A program made the translations under genes and the position numbers. Source: Acidobacteriota bacterium (GTDB lineage Bacteria; Acidobacteriota; Blastocatellia; RBC074). Taken from it: DNA of 64,000 nt. Below are positions 8,276 to 17,494 of this stretch, piece by piece (position 1 is the stretch's first letter; every line of letters begins with the position of its first letter). The stretch spans positions 1 through 64,000 of the forward strand of contig JADJXM010000001.1 in NCBI GenBank assembly GCA_016715865.1, in the 5' to 3' direction. The notes under the pieces were generated by a model. That model did no database searches, was not told the DNA's origin, and saw only the letters and a list, made by a program, of their open reading frames with translations.

Positions 8276-8593
8276 ATGCAAGATGAAACCAGAGGACAAA
8301 CACACCAGCGGTTACTCGATGATGAAGCGATACGCGCGATCATTTCGCTGCGCGCGTATGAAATTTACGAACAACGTGGCTGCGCACCAGGCTGCGAACT
8401 TGAAGACTGGAGACAGGCGGAAAACGAGATGCTTCCTCTGCTGGTCGAGGAGGAGTTGCAGCGCGACGCTGAGCCGCAAACGGCATCCAACGAAGAGGAG
8501 TCTGAGAAGTCTGTACTCGCTGAAGAAAAGCCTGTGAAGGAAACCTCTCGGCTCCTCGGGCGCAACCGACCGGCGAGCGAGCAGCACACGTAA
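8276..8593 (+). CDS. DUF2934 protein
   Basis: A 105-residue protein with the DUF2934 core: RAYEIYEQRG, then a Cys-containing stretch and LEDWRQAENEM. The tail (residues 60-105) is acidic and low complexity. It has a close paralogue at 32344-32598. The start at 8276 follows AAGGAG. The family is common in Acidobacteriota and some Proteobacteria, with no established function. Intracellular, no signal peptide. Confidence 0.8.
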   Translation: MQDETRGQTHQRLLDDEAIRAIISLRAYEIYEQRGCAPGCELEDWRQAENEMLPLLVEEELQRDAEPQTASNEEESEKSVLAEEKPVKETSRLLGRNRPASEQHT

Positions 8594-8763
8594 GCCCAGA
8601 AAAAGGGAATGACACTGAACGAGCAAGAAATTACCAGCAGGCTCTCGAACGTGCCTGCGAATTGCTCAAGGCCGAAGGTTCGGCGTGTTCTATGAATTGC
8701 CGGGCAAGCGCTCGGTGAATAATCAATGCAGTACAACTTTCAACTCTGAAAGAAGGAGGATCC

Positions 8764-9168
8764 ATGAGATCAAGAAACTATCCAATCGTCATCAGCCTGA
8801 TGTTCGTGTTGATGGTGGGGCTGTTCAGTCTTCCACTATTGGCTCAGCACCATGATGCGCAGCACAAGGATGAAGGAATGATTCACGTCGGCAAGAAGGG
8901 GGAGACGAACCTCTCTTCTCCTCTGCGTGTCGGCGAGACAGTGCTCAAGCCCGGGCGATACCAGTTCAAACACACCATGGAGGGCGACGACCACGTGGTC
9001 GCTTTCACGACAACAGACGGAAAAGAAGTGGCGCGGGTGAAATGCAAACTAGAGCCACTGGGCGAGAAAGCAAAAGTGACAGCAATACACACCAGTCCTG
9101 GCACGGGCGGTGAGCGCGTGCTCACGGCAGTCCAGGTCCAGGGTGAGAACGCCAAGCACATCCTCTGA
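8764..9168 (+). CDS. Exported small beta-rich protein of unknown function
   Basis: A 134-residue protein with a signal peptide (about 1-27, ending LLAQ), a His/Asp-rich start to the mature part (HHDAQHKDE) and an all-beta remainder. I recall similar secreted proteins in Acidobacteriota, but no function is known to me. The start follows AGAAGGAGG. The His-rich N-terminus may bind metal; this is speculation. Confidence 0.72.
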   Translation: MRSRNYPIVISLMFVLMVGLFSLPLLAQHHDAQHKDEGMIHVGKKGETNLSSPLRVGETVLKPGRYQFKHTMEGDDHVVAFTTTDGKEVARVKCKLEPLGEKAKVTAIHTSPGTGGERVLTAVQVQGENAKHIL

Positions 9169-9247
9169 GCCGCGACTTTCCACTGTCTGAGGCGCGGCTA
9201 AAACCGTGCTTCAGGCAGTGGATCAAGTAGTTGGCGAGGTCAGAAGT

Positions 9248-9442
9248 ATGACAAAAGCAAAACTTATCAAGAAAGACGAAGCGAGCAAGCGGCGGAAGGA
9301 ACAAACTTCCCAAAATTGTCAGAAACAAGTGACCAAGAAAACTATGATTGCAGTTAGTGAGTGGATTGAAGAGCGTCGGAGTCAGCGTCTTGATCCACGA
9401 ACTGCTTTTGCCGCGTTGTTTGCCTGGCCGCAGGCTCAGTAA
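9248..9442 (+). CDS. Small basic hypothetical protein
   Basis: A 64-residue lysine/arginine-rich protein beginning MTKAKLIKKDEASKRR and ending in a helical segment (VSEWIEERRSQRLDP). I chose ATG 9248 over an upstream in-frame start at 9206 because the basic N-terminus begins there. The ribosome site is weak (GAGGT). It resembles no family I recognise and could be a spurious frame. Confidence 0.4.
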   Translation: MTKAKLIKKDEASKRRKEQTSQNCQKQVTKKTMIAVSEWIEERRSQRLDPRTAFAALFAWPQAQ

Positions 9443-9523
9443 GTGAAAGATAAAGTGACACGAAAGAAAGTCGTCTGAAGCGCGAGCCGCGATTGAGCGA
9501 GCCATAGAGCAGGAGACGGAACA

Positions 9524-9958
9524 ATGATTGCGTTTGATGTTCATCCGCAGATGCTGCTGCGTTTGGTGGTCGCCGTCGTGCTGGGCGCGCTGGTCGGCTA
9601 CGAGCGTGAGCGGAAAGGCAAACCTGCCGGAGTTCGCACGCACGGCATGGTATGTCTGGGTGCGGCTCTGTTTACGGTCGTTTCACTCTACGGCTTCGGC
9701 GCTTCCAGTGATCAAAGCCGCGTGGCAGCGATGATTGTTTCCGGTATCGGTTTTCTGGGGGCGGGAGCGGTCCTGCATCAACGAGAAAGCGTGCATGGAT
9801 TGACGACGGCGGCAAGCCTGTGGGTCACGGCGGCGATTGGTCTGGCGGTTGGCGTGGGAATGATCGGGATGTCTTTCATGACAACGATTCTCGTCTTTCT
9901 GTTGCTGCGCTTCGGCCCGCGTCCAGGTGAGAAAACATCTCATCAGCAGGTGGAGTAA
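9524..9958 (+). CDS. MgtC/SapB-family membrane protein
   Basis: A 144-residue inner-membrane protein with four predicted membrane segments and the family signatures GALVGYERERKGKPAG and SGIGFLGAGAVL. MgtC-type proteins are linked to magnesium or acid stress and ATP-synthase control in some bacteria; the role here is unproven. The start follows AGGAGACGG. It overlaps no neighbour but lies three bases from the next gene, so co-expression is likely. Confidence 0.88.
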   Translation: MIAFDVHPQMLLRLVVAVVLGALVGYERERKGKPAGVRTHGMVCLGAALFTVVSLYGFGASSDQSRVAAMIVSGIGFLGAGAVLHQRESVHGLTTAASLWVTAAIGLAVGVGMIGMSFMTTILVFLLLRFGPRPGEKTSHQQVE

Positions 9959-9961
9959 TCA

Positions 9962-10387
9962 ATGAACATGGCGATTTTTCAACCGCCGGGTGTCAATCCC
10001 AGCGGCAATCGGCGTGTACTCGTTGTCAGTGACACTGTCGAAAGTTTGCAAAGAATTCGATCTGCGCTGGTAAAGAACGAAGTCGAAATCATCTTTGCAT
10101 CCTCGCCCGAAGAGATGTGTCGCGGCTGCTGTGGCTGGAATGATTTGGTTGTTGTGGATATTGATCCGAAGCGTCTGACTGAAATTCTTGGGGCGCTCAG
10201 ACGGTGTGCGGGATGCACGAAGACCCCGGTATTGGTAGAAGCGAGTAGAGTTTCCGCTGAGCCGTCTCTGGCTGGACTGCTGCCAACGTATCGCGCGATG
10301 CCGTGCAGCGCCACAGACTTGCTCACACTTTCGCGGCACATCATCGGGCCGGAAGAGCCAGAGCCGAGGCGGCGCGGGATCCTCTGA
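9962..10387 (+). CDS. Receiver-like protein, degenerate
   Basis: A 141-residue protein. From about residue 18 it has the fold pattern of a response-regulator receiver (RVLVVSDTVESLQRIRSAL, then LVVVDIDP), but the acidic pocket and conserved Lys/Thr are incomplete. It is rich in cysteine (CRGCCGW, RRCAGCTK). There is no output domain. It starts three bases after the MgtC-like gene. A pseudo-receiver or metal-responsive protein is possible; I do not assign a function. Confidence 0.6.
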   Translation: MNMAIFQPPGVNPSGNRRVLVVSDTVESLQRIRSALVKNEVEIIFASSPEEMCRGCCGWNDLVVVDIDPKRLTEILGALRRCAGCTKTPVLVEASRVSAEPSLAGLLPTYRAMPCSATDLLTLSRHIIGPEEPEPRRRGIL

Positions 10388-10426
10388 TTTTCTTCAATAA
10401 GGAACGTGTTGCGGAGAGAAGGAAAT

Positions 10427-12285
10427 ATGAACGACGCTCAGAAAGATCCGGTTTGTGGGATGACGGTGCTACCGGAGCGCGGGCTGGCCGCGCCCTATAG
10501 CGATCAGACGATTTACTTTTGTTCGGAGTATTGCCGAAACAAGTTTCTCGCCCAACCAGAGCTTTATCTCACCGCACTGGTCGCTCGCAGCTTTGACGAA
10601 GCCAAAGAGCATCGGCGGATGGCCTATTTCTCGATGGAAGTTGCCGTCGGTTCAAGTATGCCAACTTACTCCGGCGGACTCGGCGTGTTGGCCGGAGATA
10701 CGTTGAAATCTTGCGCTGATCTTCGTGTGCCGGTAGTGGGCGTGAGCCTGCTCTTTCGCAAAGGCTACTTCGACCAGAAGTTTGACCAGTGGGGCGGACA
10801 GCAGGAAGGGCCGGTCGAGTGGAACCCCGCTCATTTCCTCCAGCCTCTGCCTTTGACAGTTCAGGTGGAGATTGAGCAGCGAACCGTGCAGGTGTGCGCC
10901 TGGCAGCACAACATCGTCGGCCTGAGCGGCTACGTCGTGCCGTTGATTCTGCTCGACACAGATGTTGCGGGCAACGCGGATGATGACCGCGCGCTGACTG
11001 ATTACCTTTACGGCGGTGATCAAAAGTATCGGCTGGCGCAAGAGATAGTGTTAGGCATTGGCGGGCTTAGGATGCTGCGCGCTTTGGAATATAGCGGCGT
11101 CGAGAAATTCCACATGAATGAGGGCATGCCAGTCTGCTCGTTCTGGAACTTCTGGAAGAACAGAAAGCATTGCCATCTGCCGAGTGGGACTTCCAGCGGG
11201 TGAGAAACCAATGCGTCTTCACTACCCACACGCCGGTGCCGGCGGGACACGATAAATTTGAGTATGACCTGGTGGAGCGTGTATTGGGCAAGGTTATGCC
11301 CTTCGAGATTTTGCAGATGCTCGGCGGACAGGAGCGGTTGAATATGACTTTGCTCGCGCTGAATCTGAGCCGCTACGTCAACGGCGTGGCAAAGCGACAC
11401 GAAGAAGTTTCGCGCGAGATGTTTCCAGGTTATCCCATCAACCATATCACCAACGGCGTGCATTCGTGGACGTGGACATGCGACAGCTTCAAGGCACTCT
11501 ACGGCCGTTATATTCCGGGCTGGGCTAACGATCCGGCGATGCTGAGACAGGCGGTCAGCCTTCCCAAAGATGAAGTTTGGGTGGCGCACAGCGAAGCCAA
11601 AACCCGGCTGCTCGCGCTGGTCAAAGAGCAAACAGGAATTGCGCTTTCAGCCGATGCCTTGACGATTGGGTTTGCCCGCCGCGCCACACAGTACAAGCGC
11701 GCTGATCTGGTCTTCTCCGACGTCCAACGTCTGCTGGACATGGTAAGGCGGGGATACCCTTTGCAATTCGTTTTTGCCGGGAAAGCGCATCCGCGAGATG
11801 ACGGAGGCAAGGAACTGATTCGGCGTATCGTGGCGGTCGCGCGTCAGACGGGTGATCAGATTCCGATTGTCTATCTGGAAAATTACGACCTGGATTTAGC
11901 GCGGCTGATTGTTTCCGGCGTTGACCTCTGGCTCAACACGCCGCAGCGCCCGCTCGAAGCGTCAGGCACTTCCGGCATGAAGGCGGCGCACAACGGTGTG
12001 CCGAGCTTCAGCACGCTGGACGGCTGGTGGATCGAAGGTTGTCTTGAAGGGCAGACAGGTTGGGCGATTGGCGCGCGCGAGGCGGGAGCGGCGGATGCCG
12101 ATTCCGTCAACCGGCGCGATGCCGAAGATTTGTACCAGAAGTTGGAGAACGTGATCGCGCCGTTGTTTTATCAGCAGCGCCAGCGTTGGCTTGAGGTGAT
12201 GCGGCAGGCGATTGCGTTGAATGCTTCCTATTTCAACACGCATCGCATGGTGCAGCAGTACGTCACCAATGCGTATCTGTCTTGA
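10427..12285 (+). CDS. YHS domain fused to alpha-glucan phosphorylase (frameshifted)
   Basis: A glycogen/alpha-glucan phosphorylase (short type, GT35) that would release glucose-1-phosphate. Residues 6-49 form a YHS metal-binding domain (DPVCGM, FCSEYC). The phosphorylase follows with YFSMEVAVGSSMPTYSGGLG and, near the end, the PLP region SGTSGMKAAHNG. A one-base deletion near 11127 (after HMNEG) splits the frame; adding a base restores EGHASLLVLELLEE and joins both parts. The start at 10427 follows GAGAAGG. The fusion of YHS with a phosphorylase is unusual. It abuts the GH57 gene. Confidence 0.85.
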
Positions 12286-14615
12286 ATTCCCGATCTGAAT
12301 GCTCCGTTCGATTGACCGCTATGATTCTATGGCACCTTTCAATAGATGCTCCGCGTCAACCCCACCGCATCAGCCCCGGTGATTCGGTCATCCTGCACAT
12401 CGGTTCCTGGCCAATCGAGGAGGGGCAGTCTGTCTGGATCGAATATTCCGTCATGCACCTGGATGGTACGCGCGAGGCTGATCGAATAACGGCGCTTTGG
12501 CAAAAGAACAGTGACACGAACAGCTATTGGCAAGCCAGCTTTGGCCCGTTCGCTGAGGGTGATGCAGTGACTTACTCTGTTCGAGGCCAAAGCCAGGGTA
12601 GGGACGCTACGGCAATTACCGCAGGTTTTGCTGTAGGCCCGAAGGTTTATCTGGCATTGCTCTGGCATCAGCATCAGCCGGTTTACAAAAACACTGCTCA
12701 TCCGACGCAGGCCGGAAGCTACTGGCACCCCTGGGTGCGCCTGCATGCGCTCCGTGACTATTACTCAATGGCCGCGCTGGTGGCCGCGCATCCGGGCGTC
12801 CATCTGACGATCAATCTCACGCCCTCGCTAATCTGGCAGATTGAGGACTACACCGAGCGCGGCGCAACAGATCGCGCGCTGGACCTGACCTTGAAACCGG
12901 CGGAAGCCCTGGAAGCAGCCGAGCGCAAGTTCATTTTGGAAAACTTCTTTGAGGCGCACTGGCATCACCAGATCGCCACGCATCCTCGTTATAGCGATTT
13001 GTTCCTGCAACGCCGGGAAGGACGCGAGTTTACAGTGCAAGACCTGCGCGATTTGCAGATGTGGTTCAATCTCGCCTGGTTCGGCAGGGAGTTTCGTGAA
13101 AGCGAAGTAAAACTGGTTACAGGTGAAACGGCTTCCGTGCGCCGCTTCGTCGAGCAAGGGCGCAATTACAACGTGGCCGACATCGAAGCAATGGTTGAAG
13201 AGCAATACAAGCTGATGCGCGCTGTCCTTCCTCTCCACCGCCAATTGCAAGCTCAAGGGCAGATCGAAGTTTCCACGTCGCCCTTCTTTCATCCGATTCT
13301 TCCCCTGCTGATTGATACCGACCGCGCAACGATTGATCGGCTTGGCGCAACGCATCCAGTGCGCTTCTCCTACCCCGAAGATGCGGACGCGCAGGTCAAG
13401 CTCGCCGCCGAATGGTACGAGCAGACTTTCGGTAAGCCGCCGCGAGGAATGTGGCCGTCTGAGGGCGCGGTGAGCCAGTCAGTTATTCCCTGCTTCGCCA
13501 GAAAGAATGTGCGCTGGCTGGCAACAGATCGCGGTGTACTCACGCGCTCAGGACAATGGGGCTATGAAGCCGATAATCCAGATGTCCTGTGCCAGCCTTA
13601 CCGCGCATTGGAAGAAGATTCCTCGCTCATGATCTTTTTCCGCGACCCGCAGCTATCAGACTCCATCGGCTTTCGCTACCAAAGCTATGACGACTACGAA
13701 GAGGCGGCCAGAGGTTTTATCGGGCAAATCAAAAATGGCTTTGTCCGCCATTTCAAGCACGGGAAAGACCGGGTTCTGACAGTGGTACTGGATGGCGAAA
13801 ACGCTTGGGGGGCTTATCGGGAAGATGGTCGGCCATTTTTGCAGGCGCTTTACCGTTTGCTGGAGCGCGATGCTGAAATCCGCACCGTGACTTTCTGCGA
13901 ATATCTGGACGGAAACCCGATGCATGGCATCAGGGCGCATCCGGTCGAGGATCAGGAAAGAGTTTATGATCTCTTTCCCGGCTCGTGGATAGATGAAAGC
14001 GCTTCCGCACCAGGGGTTGATTGGGGAACCTGGATCGGCGAGGAAGAAGAAAATCGCGGCTGGGAGTTGCTGAAACAAGCGCGGGAATTTCTTCAGCGCA
14101 AAGGCGCGACGCCTGAAACCGCCCCTGCCGCTTTTCAATCTTTGTACATCGCGGAAGGCAGCGATTGGTTCTGGTGGTTCGGCGGAGATCAGGATTCCGG
14201 GAAGGACGAAACGTTCGATGACCTGTTTCGCCAGCATCTCAAGAATATTTATCGTGCTTTCGGTGAGGCTGCACCTCCTGAGCTTGACCGCCATATCGTA
14301 CCTCACGCCGTCGTTTGGACTCACGTCGCTCCGGCAGACAGCATACAGATTGGCGACCGTCTGACAGTGCGCACTCATTGCCCCGGGCGCTTGATTTGGA
14401 ACGTCGAAGATCAACCAGCGCAGACAGCCGATCTGCTGCCGGTGGGCGGCGTGATGGCCGGAGCGAGTCGTTTCCAGCTTTCTGTTGGCCCTTTCTCAGA
14501 AGCAGGTGATCTTCACTTCACTTTTGAATGTACCCATGCTGGCTGTCCGGGAACTTTCATCTGCTGCGATTCACGACCATATCGCGTAAATATTGAGTCG
14601 CATTCGCAATTGTGA
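12282..14615 (+). CDS. GH57-family alpha-glucan-active enzyme
   Basis: A roughly 770-residue glycoside hydrolase family 57 protein. An N-terminal beta domain (about 1-120) leads to the catalytic motifs LLWHQHQP, GMWPSEGAVS (nucleophile Glu) and LDGENAWGAY (acid Asp), and a C-terminal beta domain. The family includes amylopullulanases, 4-alpha-glucanotransferases and branching enzymes; I cannot choose between them. No signal peptide, so probably cytoplasmic. The longest start (TTG 12282) overlaps the phosphorylase stop; ATG 12321 is an alternative. With the preceding phosphorylase it forms a glycogen-processing pair. Confidence 0.88.
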   Translation: MNSRSECSVRLTAMILWHLSIDAPRQPHRISPGDSVILHIGSWPIEEGQSVWIEYSVMHLDGTREADRITALWQKNSDTNSYWQASFGPFAEGDAVTYSVRGQSQGRDATAITAGFAVGPKVYLALLWHQHQPVYKNTAHPTQAGSYWHPWVRLHALRDYYSMAALVAAHPGVHLTINLTPSLIWQIEDYTERGATDRALDLTLKPAEALEAAERKFILENFFEAHWHHQIATHPRYSDLFLQRREGREFTVQDLRDLQMWFNLAWFGREFRESEVKLVTGETASVRRFVEQGRNYNVADIEAMVEEQYKLMRAVLPLHRQLQAQGQIEVSTSPFFHPILPLLIDTDRATIDRLGATHPVRFSYPEDADAQVKLAAEWYEQTFGKPPRGMWPSEGAVSQSVIPCFARKNVRWLATDRGVLTRSGQWGYEADNPDVLCQPYRALEEDSSLMIFFRDPQLSDSIGFRYQSYDDYEEAARGFIGQIKNGFVRHFKHGKDRVLTVVLDGENAWGAYREDGRPFLQALYRLLERDAEIRTVTFCEYLDGNPMHGIRAHPVEDQERVYDLFPGSWIDESASAPGVDWGTWIGEEEENRGWELLKQAREFLQRKGATPETAPAAFQSLYIAEGSDWFWWFGGDQDSGKDETFDDLFRQHLKNIYRAFGEAAPPELDRHIVPHAVVWTHVAPADSIQIGDRLTVRTHCPGRLIWNVEDQPAQTADLLPVGGVMAGASRFQLSVGPFSEAGDLHFTFECTHAGCPGTFICCDSRPYRVNIESHSQL

Positions 14616-14634
14616 CATGCCAGACAGGCTAGCT

Positions 14635-14674
14635 AAAAAAAACTCAGGCCGACCCTGACGAGCCAGCCCTGAGT
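14635..14674 (-). terminator. Rho-independent terminator of the minus-strand gene at 14697
   Basis: On the minus strand a 7-base-pair stem (ACTCAGG / CCTGAGT, 14642-14648 and 14668-14674) is followed by eight T residues (complement of 14635-14642). It lies 22 bases beyond the stop of the minus-strand gene and also separates it from the GH57 gene. Confidence 0.8.
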
Positions 14675-14696
14675 GAGACGAGAAAAGGAAGCAAAT

Positions 14697-15077
14697 TTAT
14701 TCAGCCTCGGTAAGCTTCTCCACAAGAATCTTACCGTCGTGCTTCATGCCCTCGACGATCATCTTGATATGATCTTTTTTCGAGGTTTTCTCGAATAGCG
14801 CCTTCGTCAGGGCATTGCCTTTCGCGTCGAAGGGGTACCACTTGCCGTCAACGTAGATGCCGTAGCCACTCTTCACGCACTCTGCCATCAAAGCGCATTC
14901 TTTGGTGTGTTCCGCGGCAGCTTTGGTCGCGGCTTCAGGCGCTGCACTTACGTGCTCAGCGAAACACATCACATCCACCACGTAACCCGTAAGCTTGACC
15001 TTCTCATGCGCCAGAGCAGATGAAGCGGTGACAGCAAGAACAGCGAGACCAATCCACAAGATTGCCAGTTTTTTCAT
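14697..15077 (-). CDS. Exported small protein with conserved cysteines
   Basis: A 126-residue protein with a clear signal peptide (1-23, ending SSALA) and a mature domain starting VKLTGYVVDVMCF, with further Cys at ECALMAECV and a GKWYPFDAKGN stretch. It resembles a family of secreted acidobacterial proteins of unknown function. It is the only clear minus-strand gene left of 40 kb and has its own terminator, so it is an independent unit. The GYVVDVMC segment could bind metal. Confidence 0.78.
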   Translation of the reverse strand: MKKLAILWIGLAVLAVTASSALAHEKVKLTGYVVDVMCFAEHVSAAPEAATKAAAEHTKECALMAECVKSGYGIYVDGKWYPFDAKGNALTKALFEKTSKKDHIKMIVEGMKHDGKILVEKLTEAE

Positions 15078-15468
15078 TCAATTGACTCCTCAAGTTTAAG
15101 ATTTTCCAGCGCACGATATTTGAAGATAACGTGCGCTACTCATTGGGACGACTTTCGGTCTTTCTAGCACATGTCGTGCCAAATGGAGGCGCGTTGATAT
15201 TGCTGAGGAAAGGGCGTTTGAGCCTGGATAGACTGTCTGAAAACAGACTTGCGGCTGTCTGTTTTACAGCAGGTTTCGGCAACAGTGATGCTGTCAGGCA
15301 AGTCCGACAGAATATGGTTGCATCGGTTTGATTACTGCTTTGAGAGCGTTTCCATCTCGTTTGCCCCAGCCCATCAAATCACTGCAAGCGCTGGAATATT
15401 CGATGGCTCGTGGTTTGCGTAATACAACGTGAGATGGGGAATGGTTCCCATCTACAAAAGGAGTCATC
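15078..15468. promoter_or_regulatory. Divergent intergenic region with two inverted repeats
   Basis: This 391-base region lies between the minus-strand gene and the multicopper oxidase. It holds a perfect 9-base inverted repeat AAAACAGAC-N8-GTCTGTTTT (15240-15265) and a 7-base inverted repeat AGATGGG-N8-CCCATCT (15432-15453) just before the oxidase ribosome site (AAAGGAG). The second could be an operator or an attenuating hairpin. A 66-codon open frame at 15131 has no support as a gene. Confidence 0.5.
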
Positions 15469-17127
15469 ATGCAAGTGAGTAAGATACTAAACAGGCGTAC
15501 TTTTCTGAGAACAACGGGGCTAGGCACGGCTGGATTGCTGGCCAAAATTGGGGTTGCGCCAATTGCTGCTAAAGAGCCTCGGACAAATACCATCGCTGAT
15601 TTTTTGGAAATCGCACTACAAGCGACGGCTTTTGAGTTGCCATTGTTGCCGGGGACATGGACTCGCGTTTGGGGATACAAAGGCTCTGTTCTCTACGGCG
15701 ATCCGGCAAGTTTGCAGACGATTCAAGAGCCCCCTCGCAATTACCCGGTTAGGTTTTCCAATCGCGCAAACCTGCAAGCGCCGCCACGCCCGGCGAGGCC
15801 GCCTTACAGCTATTTAGGGCCGATTATCAAAGTGCGGCGCGGGCAGCGGGTTCGCATCAACTTCACCAACAATCTGCCGGAGCAGACGGTTATGCATTGG
15901 CACGGACTGCACATTGCGCCGGAGATGGATGCGCATCCGAGTTTTCTGGTGGCGCCAGGGCAGAATTATGTCTACGAGTTCGAGGTCGCGAACCGCGCAG
16001 GCACATATTGGTTTCACCCACATCCTGACGGGCGCACTGGGCGGCAGGTTTACAACGGTCTGGCAGGTCTGTTCGTTGTTTCAGATGATGAAGAGGCGGC
16101 TGCCAGTCTGCCTGCTGGGAATTTTGACATCCCGCTGGTGATTCAAGATCGAATCATTGATGCCAACAATCAATTCGTCTATCAGGCGGGTGGCGGCCAG
16201 ACTGGCGGAATGATGGGCAACGATGGATTCCTCGGCGACCGCATTCTGGTTAATGGACGGCCTGATTTTACGCTGGATGTGGCGCGGCGGGCATATCGGC
16301 TGCGGCTGCTCAACGGCTCGAATTCGCGTGTCTACAAGCTGGTTTGGGATGACGGCACGCCTTTGACTGTCATTGGCACGGATGGCGGCCTGTTGGAACG
16401 GGCGGTGCAGCGCAACTACGTGATGCTGGCTCCGGGGGAGCGGGTAGAGTTGTGGGTTGATTTCAGTGGACGTGAATCGGGCGCGATGATGCAATTGCGC
16501 AGCCTCCAATTTTCCGGCGCGGAGATGGGTATGGGTATGGGAGGAAACCAGATGTTGCCGAATGGCGCTCCGTTCACTGTCATGAATGTTCGTGTCGTGG
16601 GCCGGGCGGGCGAACCGACTCCGCCACCTACGCAACTTTCAACCATCAACCGATACCGAATGGAAGATACGGTCAATCGGAATGCGCCACGCAGCTTTGC
16701 GGTTTCAATGGGCACTGGGGGGATGATGGGCGGCGGAATGCGCTGGCTGCTTAACGGGCGACCTTATCAAGAGGCAGAAGTTGCCACGAATGAGATCGTT
16801 CGGCTCAATACGACTGAGGTCTGGGAACTGATCAACAACAGCACCGGCGGAATGATGGGAATGAGCATGGTTCATCCAATCCACATTCACGGGTTGCAAT
16901 TCCAAGTGATTGAGCGGCAGATCGCATCGCAGATGACCGCAGGTTATGAAACCGTGCGTTACGGCTATGTGGACGAGGGCTGGAAGGACACCGTAATGAT
17001 GATGCCAGGGGAGCGAATCCGGCTGTTGCTTCGGTTTGAAGATTTCACCGGCAAGTATGTTTATCACTGCCACAATCTCGAACACGAAGACGCCGGGATG
17101 ATGCGCAATTATCTGGTGCGAGCCTGA
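15469..17127 (+). CDS. Multicopper oxidase (CueO-like)
   Basis: A 552-residue Tat-exported multicopper oxidase. The signal carries RRTFLRTTG (R9-R10). The four copper-binding segments are H143-W-H145-G, H183-P-H185, HPIHIHG (about 470) and HCHNLEHEDAGMM (533-545), the last giving the type 1 Cys and a likely axial Met. Two Met/Gly-rich stretches (EMGMGMGGNQM, GTGGMMGGGM) resemble the Met-rich region of cuprous oxidases. It probably oxidises Cu(I) in the periplasm. It precedes the Cus-type efflux genes, which fits copper detoxification. Confidence 0.93.
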   Translation: MQVSKILNRRTFLRTTGLGTAGLLAKIGVAPIAAKEPRTNTIADFLEIALQATAFELPLLPGTWTRVWGYKGSVLYGDPASLQTIQEPPRNYPVRFSNRANLQAPPRPARPPYSYLGPIIKVRRGQRVRINFTNNLPEQTVMHWHGLHIAPEMDAHPSFLVAPGQNYVYEFEVANRAGTYWFHPHPDGRTGRQVYNGLAGLFVVSDDEEAAASLPAGNFDIPLVIQDRIIDANNQFVYQAGGGQTGGMMGNDGFLGDRILVNGRPDFTLDVARRAYRLRLLNGSNSRVYKLVWDDGTPLTVIGTDGGLLERAVQRNYVMLAPGERVELWVDFSGRESGAMMQLRSLQFSGAEMGMGMGGNQMLPNGAPFTVMNVRVVGRAGEPTPPPTQLSTINRYRMEDTVNRNAPRSFAVSMGTGGMMGGGMRWLLNGRPYQEAEVATNEIVRLNTTEVWELINNSTGGMMGMSMVHPIHIHGLQFQVIERQIASQMTAGYETVRYGYVDEGWKDTVMMMPGERIRLLLRFEDFTGKYVYHCHNLEHEDAGMMRNYLVRA

Positions 17128-17169
17128 ATCTTGGGTGATTCAAAGCGGGGACTGGCCGAAAGAATACCC

Positions 17170-17186
17170 ATACCCGCCAGGGGTAT
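17170..17186 (+). promoter_or_regulatory. ATACCC-N5-GGGTAT dyad, CsoR-operator-like
   Basis: The dyad ATACCC-GCCAG-GGGTAT has the C-tract/G-tract form of operators bound by CsoR-family copper sensors. It sits between a multicopper oxidase gene and the Cus efflux genes. No csoR gene is visible in this window, so the assignment rests on pattern and context only. Confidence 0.35.
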
Positions 17187-17380
17187 CAGGAAAATTCAAA
17201 ATCGGCTGAGTGAATTTCCTGTATCTACCCGTATCTACCCTGTGCTTTGGAAAACTCCTCATTCGATTGGGCGGATTTACGCACCTTGCTGAATTTCATT
17301 TCGCTTTAGCGAGAATTTTGCGGTTTCGTAGCGTTGAAATGAGGAATGCCGCTTGCTGTATGAGTTCTAAGGACGAATTG

Positions 17381-17408
17381 TTCAGATGTGACGAGCGTCA
17401 CATCTGAA
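17381..17408 (+). promoter_or_regulatory. Long perfect palindrome with Crp/Fnr-type core
   Basis: Two 12-base arms (TTCAGATGTGAC and its exact complement) flank GAGC. The core TGTGACGAGCGTCACA (17387-17402) matches the Crp consensus at all ten key bases, as at 2072. No good -10 lies 51-52 bases downstream, so the geometry differs from the first two sites; TAACTT at 17451 is one candidate. It could control the copper-efflux genes by the local Crp/Fnr proteins. Confidence 0.6.
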
Positions 17409-17494
17409 CGTGACAAGTGTCGTAGTTTTTTCTGACAACAGTCGCCAAAATAACTTTCGTCAGAATGAAGTGAAGTAGTTGGAAGGAGAAGAGC

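Larger units (their letters stand above)
17128..17494. other. Regulatory intergenic region before the copper-efflux genes
   Basis: A 367-base region without a supported gene. Besides the two palindromes listed separately, it holds a perfect tandem GTATCTACCC duplication at 17221-17240. The strong ribosome site AAGGAG for the next gene is at 17483-17488. The mixture of a copper-type dyad and a Crp-type site suggests dual control. Confidence 0.5.

Noticed and set aside
15131..15331. Small open frame in the gap before the multicopper oxidase
   Set aside because: No ribosome site, no recognisable protein, and it spans an inverted repeat that is better explained as regulatory.
17221..17240. Tandem GTATCTACCC duplication as an operator
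   Set aside because: Only two copies and no dyad symmetry; kept as a note in the intergenic entry.
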